Source of the DNA: Sinotaia quadrata
Lineage: Eukaryota > Mollusca > Gastropoda > Architaenioglossa > Viviparidae
Direction: 5' to 3'
Length of the DNA: 64,000 nt
Assembly (NCBI GenBank): GCA_028829895.1
Contig: CM054180.1
Coordinates: forward strand, 98,617,135 to 98,681,134
Positions 25,115 to 36,904 of the stretch are shown in pieces. Numbering within the stretch: position 1 is the first letter of the stretch; each line of letters opens with the position of its first letter. Below the pieces are notes generated by a model. That model ran no database searches and was not told where the DNA came from. It saw nothing but the letters and a program-made list of their open reading frames with translations. A program made the position numbers and the translations under genes.

Positions 25115-25620
25115 AGATTAGTAATAGAAATTAATTCTAGGGATTGCTATATAAATTTAGAAGTTAATCTTGTGTGGTTCTAGAAACTGTAATAGAAAAT
25201 AGCAATTAGCACATAAGATGAGAGCTGGGACAATTTAACTTTGAATAAAAACCCTCTACTGAAAAAATGTGTTCATGTGAATGAGACAAAAACTATCTCT
25301 CTTGCAGAATGTTTGACATTACATTACGCAGTTTGCTGGTAATAATGGTGTTTAAAAGATAGACGAGCATAATTAATTAATAATTAATCATAGAAGTTGC
25401 TACACAAATTTAGAAACTAATCTTGCGTTGTTCTAGAAACAGGAATAGAAAATAGCAACCATCACTTAACATTAGAAGTGGGACAATTTAACCTAAATAG
25501 AAAATCCCTCCCACTTAAAAATGTGTTCTCAGGATTACTGAATGACAAAAATGACATCGCTTTGCAGAATGTTCGAGGCTTACCTTTCGCAGTTCTGCTG
25601 GTAATAATGGTATTTTAAAA
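25115..25620. repeat. two diverged copies of a ~245-bp unit
   Basis: 25121-25360 and 25372-25620 are collinear. Both carry AGAAAATAGCAA, GGGACAATTTAAC, an AAATGTGTTC block, TTGCAGAATGTT and GCTGGTAATAATGGT. This is an older direct duplication in tubulin intron 1. Confidence 0.75.
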
Positions 25621-25934
25621 AAGTACACCTGCACCCACCCACTCTGTTTTTAAGTTTTAAAATAGCTCTCCTTTCTTTGCATTTATTAGAGTTAGTCTTG
25701 CTAGCCTACACTGTTTTATAATTAGGATTTCTTAATAGGATTTAACTGTGCTCGAACAGAATTCTTTTCATTTGCCAGTGACTCAAACCCCAGAGTCTTA
25801 ATCACTGGGTAGTATTGAATATATTTTAATTTATTCAGTTTACAAGAATGTGCTTTCAACCTTTAATGCTCCACAAATTAGCATAAATGAAAGTTTGATA
25901 ATAATTTTTGCTAGTTCCTTTTGATAATCAATGG

Positions 25935-26325
25935 TGCTAGGAGACTTCATGATCACTTTCACTAGTATTATGGTAAATCAACTCAACTGATAATCACAGC
26001 TAGGAGACTTCATGATCACTTTCACTAGTATTATGGTAAATCAACTCAACTGATAATCACAGCTAGGAGACTTCATGATCACTTTCACTAGTATTATGGT
26101 AAATCAACTCAACTGATAATCACAGCTAGGAGACTTCATGATCACTTTCACTAGTATTATAGTAAATCAACTCAACTGATAATCACAGCTAGGAGACTTC
26201 ATGATCATTTTCACTAGTATTATAGTAAATCAACTCAACTGATAATTAATCGGAGCTAGGAGACTTCATAACAATTTTCACTAGTAAATCGACTCTACTG
26301 ATAATCAATGGAGTTAGGAGACTTG
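25935..26325. repeat. 63-bp tandem repeat, about 6 copies
   Basis: Units contain GCTAGGAGACTTCATGATCA and AAATCAACTCAACTGATAAT; the last copies are shortened and diverged. Confidence 0.93.
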
Positions 26326-26431
26326 ACAGAGCTTAAATTCGCATTGCTGGCTAGGACTCATGAGAGGGGCACTCACTGTTTTGTGGGCATTTATTGATGT
26401 ACAAAAACCAAAATATTTGGTCCAAGATATA

Positions 26432-26433
<2 letters not shown>

Positions 26434-26497
<64 letters not shown>
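26434..26497. repeat. (AG)n microsatellite
   Basis: About 31 AG units. The stretch from here to tubulin exon 1 shows no other recognised feature. Confidence 0.97.
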
Positions 26498-26499
<2 letters not shown>

Positions 26500-27401
26500 T
26501 GTGTACGTGCGTGGGTGTGTGCGTGCGTGTGTTAGACATAAATGCAGGAACTGACGTCACGTGGATAATTATTCACTTTTGATTGGTTGTGACCTCTGCA
26601 ATTGTAATAGACACACATGAATATCTTGACCTTGTGTTCCAGATTCTCTCAAGCATGATCCGAACTTCTCAGTGTCTGTCTTAAAGTTTTTGAAAACGCC
26701 CAAAGATATTCAGTCCAGCAACAAATTCCAAACCTAACTTGAGGCCGTTCTATAATGATATTAATAATTTAATTTTTAAAACTAATGGATCTGGCTCGAT
26801 CACAGTTAATTTGTTAACCATTCTTGGCAGATGTACAACTGTCACATCCGTCTATCCCCCCTATCCATTTTAAAAAGAAAGAAAAAGGGACAGGGTTTCA
26901 AGAGAAGACTAAACCAATCTTCTAAGTAGATGATCATAAGATTTTCGATTCCTAGCCCCACTCTCATATTTTTTAAACATATATAAGGAATCTTAGTACA
27001 GGGTCTTACACAATTTAGCCAAGGTGACTGTCGATGTTGCGTCAGTAAGAAATAAACGAACTAGACCTAGCTTTTATTCAAATTAACTGACACGAACTCA
27101 GAATTTTGTAGATTTGAATAAGAATTAAGATCGCGAAACTGACATAGCAAAAACTAGTAACATTCCCACTATGAATTTTAATCAGAAATGATACATGAGC
27201 ACATGCGAAACCTACCTAATGAGCTCCTAGCATAACCACCCACTGAGTCTGGCTCTGCAGGCAGCTTTTCCTGCACGACACAGATGGGCAGAGCTGCACC
27301 TGAACACGGCCGATAATTTACACACTCACACTCTACCCCACTCTCGTCACGTGTCAGCACTAAGAAGACAAAGACCTAAAGCCAATGACGAGTTATCTTA
27401 C

Positions 27402-27458
27402 CTTTGCGCCAATCTGATTGCCACACTGACCGGCCTGGATGTGGACGATTTCTCTCAT
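27402..27458 (-). CDS. beta-tubulin exon 1 (start codon)
   Basis: Encodes MREIVHIQAGQCGNQIGAK, the invariant beta-tubulin N-terminus. The MREI tetrapeptide is also the autoregulation signal recognised on the nascent chain when tubulin mRNA is degraded. The exon coding part is 57 bp, the same as in vertebrates, and ends AAG before donor GTAAGA. The start is unambiguous: context TTCAACATG and the conserved N-terminal methionine. It is separated from exon 2 by about 18 kb. Confidence 0.97.
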
Positions 27459-27680
27459 GTTGAACGATGGCCTTCAGTCAGTTCAGTCGACACACACGAC
27501 CGGTCCACTCGGAATGTCGGCGCAACTAAGCAGCAGCAGCCGTATGGCTCATAATCATGATGTATGCAGGGCCACCCTTCTCCGTCCTGAAAGCAGCGCG
27601 CGAGAGAGGCGAACGTGCTCTGCAGACCGGCGGCCATGGTGTCGAATTTCTAAAACCAGGAGCAGGAGTGTCTGAGCACT
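27459..27680 (-). promoter_or_regulatory. presumed 5' UTR/promoter region of the beta-tubulin gene
   Basis: A locally GC- and CpG-rich stretch directly upstream of the tubulin start codon, contrasting with the AT-rich surroundings. No clear TATA box or initiator could be assigned, so this rests on position and composition. Confidence 0.35.
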
Positions 27681-27689
27681 AAGGTACTC

Positions 27690-28275
27690 TTCTCACTGTA
27701 CACGAAGGCCCACCTAATCTCACTGTACAAGCAGGCAACATAGCAGGAAGGTTTGCATTATCTCTCTGTACGAGCAGGAGGCCTACACGAAGGTTCGCAT
27801 ATCCTATACGCAGGTCTGCAATATATCTCACTGTATAAACAATTGACCTAAAATCCCCCACATAAAAGTCCGCATATTCTCACTGAACATTCAATCGACA
27901 CCTACAAACCTCTACATAAAAGTTCACATATTCTCAGTGTATAAGCAAGCAACCTATAAACCTCTTCATAAATAGTCCGCATTTTCTCACTGTACAAGCA
28001 AGCGACATAAAAACCTCTTTATAAAAAAAATCCGCACATTCTCCTTGTACAAGCAGTCAACCTACAAACCTCTACATAAAAGTCCGCATATTCTCCTTGT
28101 ACAATCAGTCGACACCTACAAACCTACAAAAGCCCACATATTCTCACTGTACAAGCAAGCGACCTACAAACCTCTACATAAAAGTCCACATATTCTCACT
28201 GTACAAGCAAGCGACCTAAAAACCTCTACATAAAAGTTCACATATTCTCACTGTACAAGCAAGCGACCTACACTC
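27690..28275. repeat. ~50-bp minisatellite, about 11 copies
   Basis: Units contain TCTCACTGTACAAGCAAGCG, ACCTACAAACCTCTACATAA and AGTCCGCATATT, with length variants. Copies sharpen towards 28275. Confidence 0.9.
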
Positions 28276-28300
28276 CAGCGCTACCGCCCGTTCCTTACAG

Positions 28301-28432
28301 TTTAACTTTAAACTGATCACAACATGCGCTCCAGTTTGCAAACATCGCATGAAAGATGGTGATGTAGTAAGTGTAGTTGAATTTTTCTTCGAACGGATTC
28401 AAGGTTTTCTTAGAAATATGAACCTGATCCCG
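28301..28432 (+). CDS. candidate internal exon, unidentified
   Basis: A 132-bp stretch between a plausible acceptor (CGTTCCTTACAG, ending 28300) and a strong donor (GTAAGT at 28433), open in phase 0 throughout for 44 codons. It includes RMKDGDVVSVVEFFFERIQG. The frame also stays open past the donor for 28 codons. No domain was recognised. It lies on the same strand, about 3.4 kb upstream of the aminotransferase-like terminal exon, and phases are compatible. That link is only a guess; a chance frame cannot be excluded. Confidence 0.28.
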
Positions 28433-28619
28433 GTAAGTGTCTTTAGGGAATTTAAATTGCACCTAACCAACGCTGTTAAATTGTATACAAAGCGCCATAA
28501 TTTTCTTAAATAAAATGAACACGAGTGAATTTGATCATCTAGCAGGAGATAATAATAATGATGATGATGCAATGAAATTTGCCTATCTCTATTTCTGTAC
28601 TTAATAATTATATGTTTGT

Positions 28620-30140
28620 TGCCAATGTTAACATGACCCGACCTTGGGCACTGCTTATGATGATATTTTTGGAGTAAACAACTCAGGTGGAGAATGTGCT
28701 AGAAACTTGCTGATGTAATCTAAACTGGTCTTATGTAGATGAGTAGTTTTTATTATCCAATAGTTAAGATTTACAAGATTGAGACCAGCCAATGGGTTGA
28801 GATGAAAATTTACCTGTTGAAAAGAATTGTATTTTTTAATCACTTTGAATTTGGTGTGGAAGTCCAGTCTTGAAAGGCGGCTATTAGTTTAATGGTGAAT
28901 TAATTGTTTGATTGAGAGAGAATGAATTTAGAAATATTTTGTGCGTTTTGCTATTGATATGTTATAGTTTTACGTAGCGATGTATTATGTGAGTAGACTA
29001 TTTCTACAAATTGTGAACTATGATGCTTGTATGTAGTATGCTAAACACTTGATGTTGTTTCTAGTGAACACATTCATAAAACTGTTATGTTGTATTTATT
29101 GTGATGTATGTGTGTATTGGGCTTATAAATATTGTTGCAGAAAACTAAGTTGAGACTAGAATGTAAAAAAGAATGGAGTTAGAAATGAATAAATTGGAAA
29201 CTTAGCGTTTGTTCCCTGACGATATTTTAGAAGAAGCAGCCTTTTTTTTAATACTTAGATCTTCCAGTTTACTGATTTATAAACTGCTATGACACTGGTA
29301 GATTCGAGAAGTCTCTTCTCACAGTATGTAAGTATAAGGATACACTGCACTCTATTAATTGTACCATGACAAAGAATTCTCGACTGCGACGTGGAATTTC
29401 TGGTATAATGAATTTACTGGAAATTGCTACATTGTTGTTCTGCTTGAGAGAACTAATACAATGAAGGAGTATCCAGATTAATATCGAGAGAACAACAGCT
29501 CATCAGTGATCTACAGCTTGTATAAAAAAACGTGTGAAGAACTGACAATGCTATTGTGAACAATAAATTTCTGATTTTGTTACGAAAGCACACTAAAGAC
29601 TTCTTCATCATTGTCTTGACAAGACATAATGTACAAACTATTATCACTCATCTCTCAATAACTCCATTTCTGCTTTCTGTTAAGAATTATCCTGTAATTT
29701 ATATTGACACTAATATTTGAATTATGTGTTGGGATATAAGACTTTATAAGCATTGAAATTGTTTGAATGTGCTGTCAAGGAAATATTGATGTCAAGTAAT
29801 TATTTCATTGTATTTGTTATATGTATATTTAATTGTTGATTTAATAAATTTATTGACCTTCTTACACATATTGATAACCATATTTTGGAGAGATAGTGGA
29901 TGAATGGGGGCTTGCTAAATATAGATTAAAGACAGATTTATCTTCTCTTTTGGTAAGAAGTTTTCTACCTACAGAAATATTGTGACATTGAATGTTTGTC
30001 TTTAATATTGTGGAAGAGAGAAAACATGTACAGCACCCACATCTTCTGGAGAATTATTAATAACAAGACATAAGATTCTCATCATTTGTAAATAGTTATG
30101 GCTGATTAATAATAATAATAATTATTATTATAACCAGTAA
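28620..30140 (+). repeat. interspersed repeat family R1, copy B
   Basis: Collinear with 3150-4690 over about 1.5 kb, in the same orientation, with many small gaps. Ends in an AT-rich stretch containing GGAGAATTATTAATAA and ATAATAATAATAAT. No coding frame. Confidence 0.65.
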
Positions 30141-30544
30141 CTAGGGTGGCATTGTGTCGCAAATCCCAAAAATGTATATGAGAAAAGACACGTATATGCA
30201 TTCATACAATGCTCCATTTAAAAAAAAATAAAAGCACAAATGCAAATCAGAGTAAAAATGTACCCATAAGCAATAAACATATTTTAATAATCGCTTAAAC
30301 ATTACTCTGAACACCAGTACAACTTGAAAATTCAAACTGCTTACTTTGATAACCATTGCAATATTAAAATTCAAACCGCTTTATAAGTATACAATACAAA
30401 AATATTTACAACAGTGTTTCATGTAAATAACCTTCATTAGTTATCAGTAGCATTGATAGATGAACAATGAATTGAAAGCCTATTCATGCAACAAATGGTA
30501 TTTAATCATATAAAATCTTTATATATAGTTTTCTAGTTCTCTAT

Positions 30545-31185
30545 GTGTATAATGCTAAAGCATCCTTGACCTTCAAGCACGTGGGATTTTTTTTGAGCGA
30601 CCCTAAAGCATCCTTGACCTTTGAACATGTGGGATATGTTTTTTTTTCACATGGCCAACTTTATGTCGCATGATCATAATCAAAGTACTCATAAAATAAA
30701 ACAATGTGACTTATAATCAAATACGTGCAATTTTTTTTAGCAACAAGGCCATCTTTATGTTGCATTGTCACCTTCATGGGAAGGAAGGAAGGAAGGGAGG
30801 GGGAGGGAAGAAGAAAGCTTTTATCTACAGTTTTTTTTGTGTATAATGCTGAAGTGTCCTTGTCTTTCAAGCACATGGGAGGTTTTATGTTGCATTGTCG
30901 CATTCAAAGTACTCATAAAAAATAGAGATTACAGTCATTGCTTGAATTTTCACTCGCAATGTGACTTATAATCAAACACATGAGAGGTTGTTTTTTTTTA
31001 GCTACACGGCCAGACTTATGTTGCATTGTCATATTCATGGGAAGGAAGGAAGTTCTCTCATGGCTAGGAAGGGAGGAAGGGGAAGAAGGAAGTAAGTTTT
31101 CATATGACCAACTTTATGTTGCATTGTTGCCTTCAGAGACAACATCAAAGTACTCATGAAAAAAACAAAACAAAAACAATGGTCA
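30545..31185. repeat. imperfect tandem repeat, ~200-300-bp period
   Basis: Recurring blocks are ACTTTATGTTGCATTGT, CAAAGTACTCATAAAA, CATGGGAAGGAAGGAAG and GCATCCTTGACCTT, in about three to five irregular units. Non-coding. Confidence 0.75.
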
Positions 31186-31848
31186 ATATATATTAACAAA
31201 CCTCTGCACACATGCAAACATACCCATACATTTATAAATATGTACTATTTACAGATGTATAATACCTCCCTTGTTTGCGTGAAAATGCAATCATGCCACA
31301 ATAATATAATTGGTTAAGAAACAACAATAACTAAAATCTCTCTTTTTGCATGTGTATTCATATAATTGAGGTGGGTGGTTCATCACAAAATGTTTGATAA
31401 TCTGGATCCAGACCAAATTCAGATTTAATGGCCTTATCTCCAGTCCAAGATTAACAAGAAACAAAAGTTTTAGCTCTATCCCCCTCCAGCAACCATATAA
31501 TATATTGTACATTTTTGGTCTGCACATTTTTTACCCTCTCAAATTGTTTAGTACTTGATGTGGACATAACATGTGTTGCTATTCGCCTGACATGCTTCAG
31601 TTTTGCATTGTCAAAAGCATCATAAAGCTAATAATTGGGGTGTATGCAGATAAAAGTAAAAACTGACATCTGGCTTTTATAAACCCCTTTAATATCTGTA
31701 AGAAAATAAGAAATGCTGCCTCTTTAACAACTATTAAAAAAAAACAACTTTTATATACTCTTGAAGAGTATTTTTCAAATAGCATACAGATTCCAGATGT
31801 TTGAATTGTGACATTTTATAATAATATAATCTTATGTTCTTGTTACAG
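31186..31848. other. AT-rich DNA upstream of the aminotransferase-like exon
   Basis: No gene recognised. The last bases (TGTTCTTGTTACAG) form the splice acceptor of the exon that follows. Confidence 0.5.
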
Positions 31849-32037
31849 GAAGAAGCCCTTCAAATCCAAAATGGCATTTTTGAGAATGACAACATTCAGA
31901 CTGTTTTTGATGTGGTTGATGGTGATTTGTACCTTAGGATATCTGCCCAGATCTATAACACCTTGGATGATTATCACAGACTTGTTCCAGTCTTGAGGAG
32001 ACTGTTGAACACACACACAGATAACTACCAGTCTTGA
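31849..32037 (+). CDS. terminal exon of a class V PLP-dependent aminotransferase-like protein
   Basis: Follows the acceptor TTCTTGTTACAG and runs 62 codons to a TGA. The protein ends DLYLRISAQIYNTLDDYHRL followed by VPVLRRLL. This closely fits the C-terminus of class V aminotransferases (cysteine desulfurase / isopenicillin-N epimerase-like fold), where an RISAQ-Y-N-DY-L pattern forms the last strand and helix of the small domain. The catalytic lysine and cofactor-binding parts belong to upstream exons, which I could not identify between 27.5 and 31.8 kb. The stop codon lies in the second copy of a 41-bp tandem repeat read in a shifted frame. It may be the end of a real gene, or an orphan exon. 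Confidence 0.6.
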   Translation, partial: EEALQIQNGIFENDNIQTVFDVVDGDLYLRISAQIYNTLDDYHRLVPVLRRLLNTHTDNYQS

Positions 32038-32110
32038 AGAGACTGTTGAACACACACACAGATAACTGTCAGTCTTGAGGAGACTGTTGAACACACACAC
32101 AGATAACTGC
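31988..32110. repeat. 41-bp tandem repeat, 3 copies, across the stop codon
   Basis: Units start at 31988, 32029 and 32070 with CAGTCTTGAGGAGACTGTTG. The first unit is coding for the aminotransferase-like C-terminus. The second supplies the stop codon because 41 is not a multiple of three. Confidence 0.93.
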
Positions 32111-32640
32111 CAGTGAAATTTATATTAAACACTGTCACTGACATTTATAACATTTTTTTTAGCATATTTCATTAAATGCAGTTTTTTAAAAAGTGGTCTA
32201 TATTATATATAATTTTAGAAGATATTCTATATTTTTATCAGAGAATCAATTTTATTATGTTTTCTTTTTACCTGTGCACAATATTGTTTGCTTTGTCAAG
32301 CTGCTATTCAGCATTTTATGGTAAACTCCCAAAATTGGATGGGATATGCCCTTTTATTTTATGGAAAATGCACATTTATTTTTATGAGATAATGCACATT
32401 TGTTTTTTGGGATAATGCACATTAATTTTATGAGATAATGCACATTTGTTCTTCATAAGGGCATCATTCCTTTATGGAAGTATCATGTTGATGATTACAG
32501 GATCCTTTGACTTACTTTACTAATTTTACTTTTGCTAATAATGTAATATTAATGCACAAATCAAAATATTCATATACTGATTGTCAGACTTCTTTCTCCA
32601 AATTATTAAACAAACATATACAGAAAAGGAGATACCCAGA
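32111..32640. other. AT-rich DNA, probable 3' UTR or intergenic
   Basis: Contains an ATTAAA near 32171, a possible polyadenylation signal for the preceding exon, and a short repeat of GATAATGCACATT near 32340-32450. No gene recognised. Confidence 0.4.
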
Positions 32641-33315
32641 ACCCAGACATTTTTAATTTCAGTCAATGTTTACAAAGAAGACATAAGAACTAGACATTTA
32701 ATTTCACACATGTGTTTATATGGAATAGATTCAGAACTAGAGGCTTTAATTTCAGTCTGATGTTACATAGAAGCCATCCAGAACTAGTATTGAATTCCAA
32801 ACTAATGTTTACAAAGAATAGATTCAGAATTAGACACTTTAGTTTCAGTCTGACATTTACTTAGATGACATCCAGACTAAACATTTTAATTTCAGTCTGA
32901 CTTTTACATAGAAGACATAAAATACTAGATAATTTTAATTTCAGTCTGATGTTTACACAGAAGACATCCAGACTAGACACTTTAATTTCAGTCTGATGTT
33001 AACATAGAAGACATAAACTATACATTTAATTTCTGTCTGATGTTTAAATAGAAGACATCCAGATATTGGCAATTTAATTTCAGTCCAACGTTTACATAGA
33101 AGATATCCAGGTCTGGGCACTTTAATTTCAGTATGACATTTACATAAAAAACTAGACATTTAATTTCAGTCTGATGTTTACATAGAAGACATCCAAATGT
33201 GGGCACTTTAATTTCAATTTTAATTTTAATTTTTAATTTCAGTCTGATGTTTACATAAAAGGCATCCATTACCAGACACACAGAGAATAGATTCAGAATG
33301 AACATTTTAGTTTCA
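32640..33315. repeat. ~45-60-bp degenerate repeat array
   Basis: About 12 imperfect units of TTTAATTTCAGTCTGATGTT followed by TACATAGAAGACATCCAGA. Open frames on the minus strand are repeat artefacts. Confidence 0.88.
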
Positions 33316-33957
33316 ATTAACTGGTAATCTTACAATAGCTCATTGTGTGTCGCAGTGTATTGTTTTCATAAAACAATGCCAGCATTTGAAGATATATTCA
33401 AAATGTAGGATCATTCCTGTTTTTGAGGCACTCTGTTTTTTTAATCTGGGCCTGAAGACATTGTCAAGAATTAATTATTGTGTCAATCCACTTATCACAT
33501 TAATCTATTTTTGTCATTTATTAAATGTCTGGCAACATGATTCTCATTAAACAGTTGCTTACTGAATGTATTACTTTTGTGTGTTTGCATGGCTGTGTTG
33601 AAATCAATAAGTTCTATGAATCTTATTCTTACAAAGAATACCTGGATCTCTCATGAGATGCTTACTCATTCAGTAACATGTAACTAAGTCTGTATACAAA
33701 GTGCATATGCTCCCTTTCTACTAAAAGAATAGAATATATAATGAATATTGTTAATCATACAATCTTCCATTGAGTGTGAGTAAGAATTATGACCATACAA
33801 CGTTCGACAGAATGCAAGTAAGAATATTTACCAGTCTTTTAAAACTGTTTTTCTTAATGGATTGAAACATTAAGGCAGCAAAAACAAATATAGATAATAT
33901 TTGATGGCTCAGAAATTTCAAAGTCAACCTGTAAAAAGTGGGTGGCAAGTACAACAC

Positions 33958-33999
<42 letters not shown>

Positions 34000-34266
34000 C
34001 AGCAAATAATTCAAATAATTTGATATTTAAAGCATAGTCAAGATGTAGGAAGTCTGATAGATTTACAGCTACGTTAGGGATTTTAAAAAATTTATTTATG
34101 ATAGTAGTTGACAATAGTTTAAATGACTTGTACAATAGTTTTACAGAAGTAAGAGAAGTTTGGATGGGACATCAAGTGAGCTCAATTTTCTAAGTGTAGT
34201 CACTCATCTTGTGTTGATTGTTGGTGTGTTTTGGGTGAATGCAAATTTGGAGTTCATTTCTAGATG

Positions 34267-34330
<64 letters not shown>

Positions 34331-35020
34331 TACTTTATGAGCATCTATGGGTTTCTGCGATTGTTAAAGATATTTTCTAGGTTATAGAGAATGCTATAGT
34401 TAAATGTGGGTTTGTATATGTCCCTGTTAGTATATCAATCACTAAAGTTATTGATTTAGGTTATTAATATTACCAACAGTCCCACAGCGTAGTCTGCTAA
34501 TCCAGTCATTATATTAACACTGCATTGAGTCCATGGGAAAGTACTCAGCTTAACAAGCAAATTAGTTACATTGCCTCTAGGACTGTTGACTTATTCATCC
34601 CTCTTAGGGGAGGTTTTGAGTGTGAAAATTATAAGATTTTTTTTTGTGGTGTGTTTTTCGAGATTCGTGTTATTTATTGTTCACTATCATCATTCTACTT
34701 TCACTTCCCACATTCACATTTTCGTAGCTGTTAATAAAGAGTTTTAATAAGTGTAGTTACAGCTAATTATATATGCATAAAGTTTCAAAGGTCATATCTC
34801 GTCTTCTAGGTAATATAATATTACATATACCAAAAGAACCAGAAAAGCCAGCTTTAGCTTCCCATTTCCATGTCCAATATCCACCATAACATGCATTTTC
34901 ATTGGTTTCTTGTTAAAAGAATATAGCAAAGGGTCTAAAATAAGCCAATCAGCGATTAGCTTTCAAGAGCGAGTCGGACTTCACTTAGCAAACTGACATG
35001 GCGTCTTTCGCAGCTTCGAT
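33316..35020. other. AT-rich DNA with two microsatellites, no gene recognised
   Basis: (CA)n at 33959-33997 and a compound (CA)n(TA)n at 34266-34326. Otherwise no coding frame, RNA gene or transposon signature was recognised. Confidence 0.5.
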
Positions 35021-35078
35021 CTCATGAAAGTTACAATCTACGTTCAGTTTGAGTTCTATTTGAGGCTAGAGTACTGTA

Positions 35079-35640
35079 AAACTAAAATGGGGAAAAGAAA
35101 ACAATCATACTCTTCCAGAAATAAAAGATTCCAGGGAAACAGACATACTAAAGGACTGATTACAGTAAATAATTATATGCTGAACACAGTGTTGTACAGT
35201 GTACACAATCAGCGATGCCGTGTCACAAATACATCGTCTGCTACAGACATTGTCTCTGCCTCATGCAAATCTTGAAGGTAAAGTTTGTGAAATGGAAGTT
35301 GACAGTGATAATGAACAACTAACAGGCTTTCGTTTCGTAGACTGTGAACCCCTTTTGAACTTTTAAAACTTTAATTCTAAAGAGAACTTTATGCCCACAT
35401 TGCCAGAAACCTCTAGGGGATAGTGACAAACTACCATCAGTACACTAGACAAGATACGACTTAGCCTCTCAGTTTATTTTTCACTGTGATTGTACCAATG
35501 AGGTTAGTTTCACAACTTCAAAGATTTGTACAATTGTTTACAATGAAGGGGAGTCTGGCAGGATAGGCATATTTGCTAGATTAGGATTTGATTCTGGTGT
35601 GTGGGCCAAGAAGTATTTATAGAGCTAGACAGAAAGAGAA
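35079..35640 (+). pseudogene. Mutator-like transposase fragment (decayed)
   Basis: Begins MGKRKQSYSSRNKRFQGN and, after a serine-rich stretch (SSATDIVSASCKS), reads TGFRFVDCEPLLNF, then in a broken frame LCPHCQKPL and FIFHCDC..EVSFTTS. A basic start, S-rich linker, R-x-VD-x-x-LL motif, a CxxC zinc ribbon and a second CxC with F-TS match my recollection of the N-terminus of a Mutator-like transposase family common in animals. Stops and frameshifts interrupt it and the catalytic core is not seen. The assignment is by pattern only. Confidence 0.4.
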
Positions 35641-36530
35641 TAACAGCCGGACAGAAACACTCAGACGCAGCAAAATGTAAGCGTCAAAATTGTTAGTTCA
35701 AAATGCATCTAATGTTGCAAACATTCAGCAGTTTTATCTTGCTGGTGCTCATGAATAAGTTGGTGATATTACTGTCTTTAAAATATAATTAATATTTGGT
35801 TATAAAATAAAAAGATTCATCTATTTAACTTATATTTATTATCTAAACACATAACTTTAGTAAAGAAAAACTTTGCGACGCATTTTCTCAGAATCAGTTT
35901 TTTATGCACTGCCAGTATGGTTTTATAGATATCTCAGAAACTATTTATCAGAATGCCATGAAATTTTGAACATAGTTCCAGCACACATATGGCTACATTC
36001 TGAACTAGAAAGAAGCAGGTGTGTAAAATAGAAGACTTCTTTTAACTATGTCAACACCTCTTCAATATATATTTCAACAACAACAAAAATTTCATGGTAG
36101 ACTTTTCATGCTAGTTCACATTGTACTACAACATACCTACCTGAAGTATACCAAATTTCACATAAAATAATGTATAGTTTACTTGTAATCAGTTGAACAG
36201 CGGAATGTAGTTTTGCGTCGACACAAAAACACATGTGTCATTATAATCCATTTAACTCAACATTAAAACAGATGATAAATTGTTTTATTGCTTTGTGTGT
36301 TAGCAATAGGTGTGATTAACTGCATACAAAAAATTATGGCAATAACTGAATAAGTTAATAAATACAGGAATTATGATTGCTTGATTTTTATGCAAGTTTT
36401 TTTCCATTTTCACCCTCAAACCTACCCTTAATTAATTAAAAACACATCAAATCTGTGTTCCCCCCCGCCCCCCAATCCTAATCACTGGTCATCCAAAGAA
36501 ATTAAGATACGATGGAAATAATAATTGAGC
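35641..36530. other. AT-rich DNA, no gene recognised
   Basis: No coding signal. A C-rich run lies at about 36463-36476. Confidence 0.5.
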
Positions 36531-36534
36531 GCTG

Positions 36535-36840
36535 AATTTGTTTCTTGGGAGAATTATTTAATAAACATAAATTAAGATTTCTCCATCACCTGCAATTACT
36601 GAATTAGTTATGGATGATTAATCATAACCATTAACAAAGGGGTGCATGTCACCAAAAAAAAAATCATATTCATATTGCTAACTGTGACACTGCTGGGAAC
36701 CATTCACTTGTTATGATTATTATTTATTAATTAATAACACATAACTAATTACAATTGAATATTGATCAAGAATCTTAATTTATAGTTATTATTAATAATT
36801 CTCCCACATGACCAACACTTGGTGGATTATAAGGGTGTCA
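36535..36840. repeat. inverted pair of R1-type repeat ends
   Basis: About 36545-36625 (GGGAGAATTATTTAATAA through GTTATGGATGATTAAT) and about 36705-36828 (ATGATTATTATTTATTAATT through ATTATTAATAATTCTCCC) are inverted, imperfect copies of each other. Both resemble the ends of R1 copies at 4575-4660 and 30040-30130. The arms enclose about 80 bp. This may be a foldback or MITE-like element with R1 termini. Confidence 0.6.
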
Positions 36841-36904
36841 AAAACTCTACTCTTTACACAGTAATAAGATAGATGTTTTACTGTCACATAATTTTTCTAT
36901 AGGA

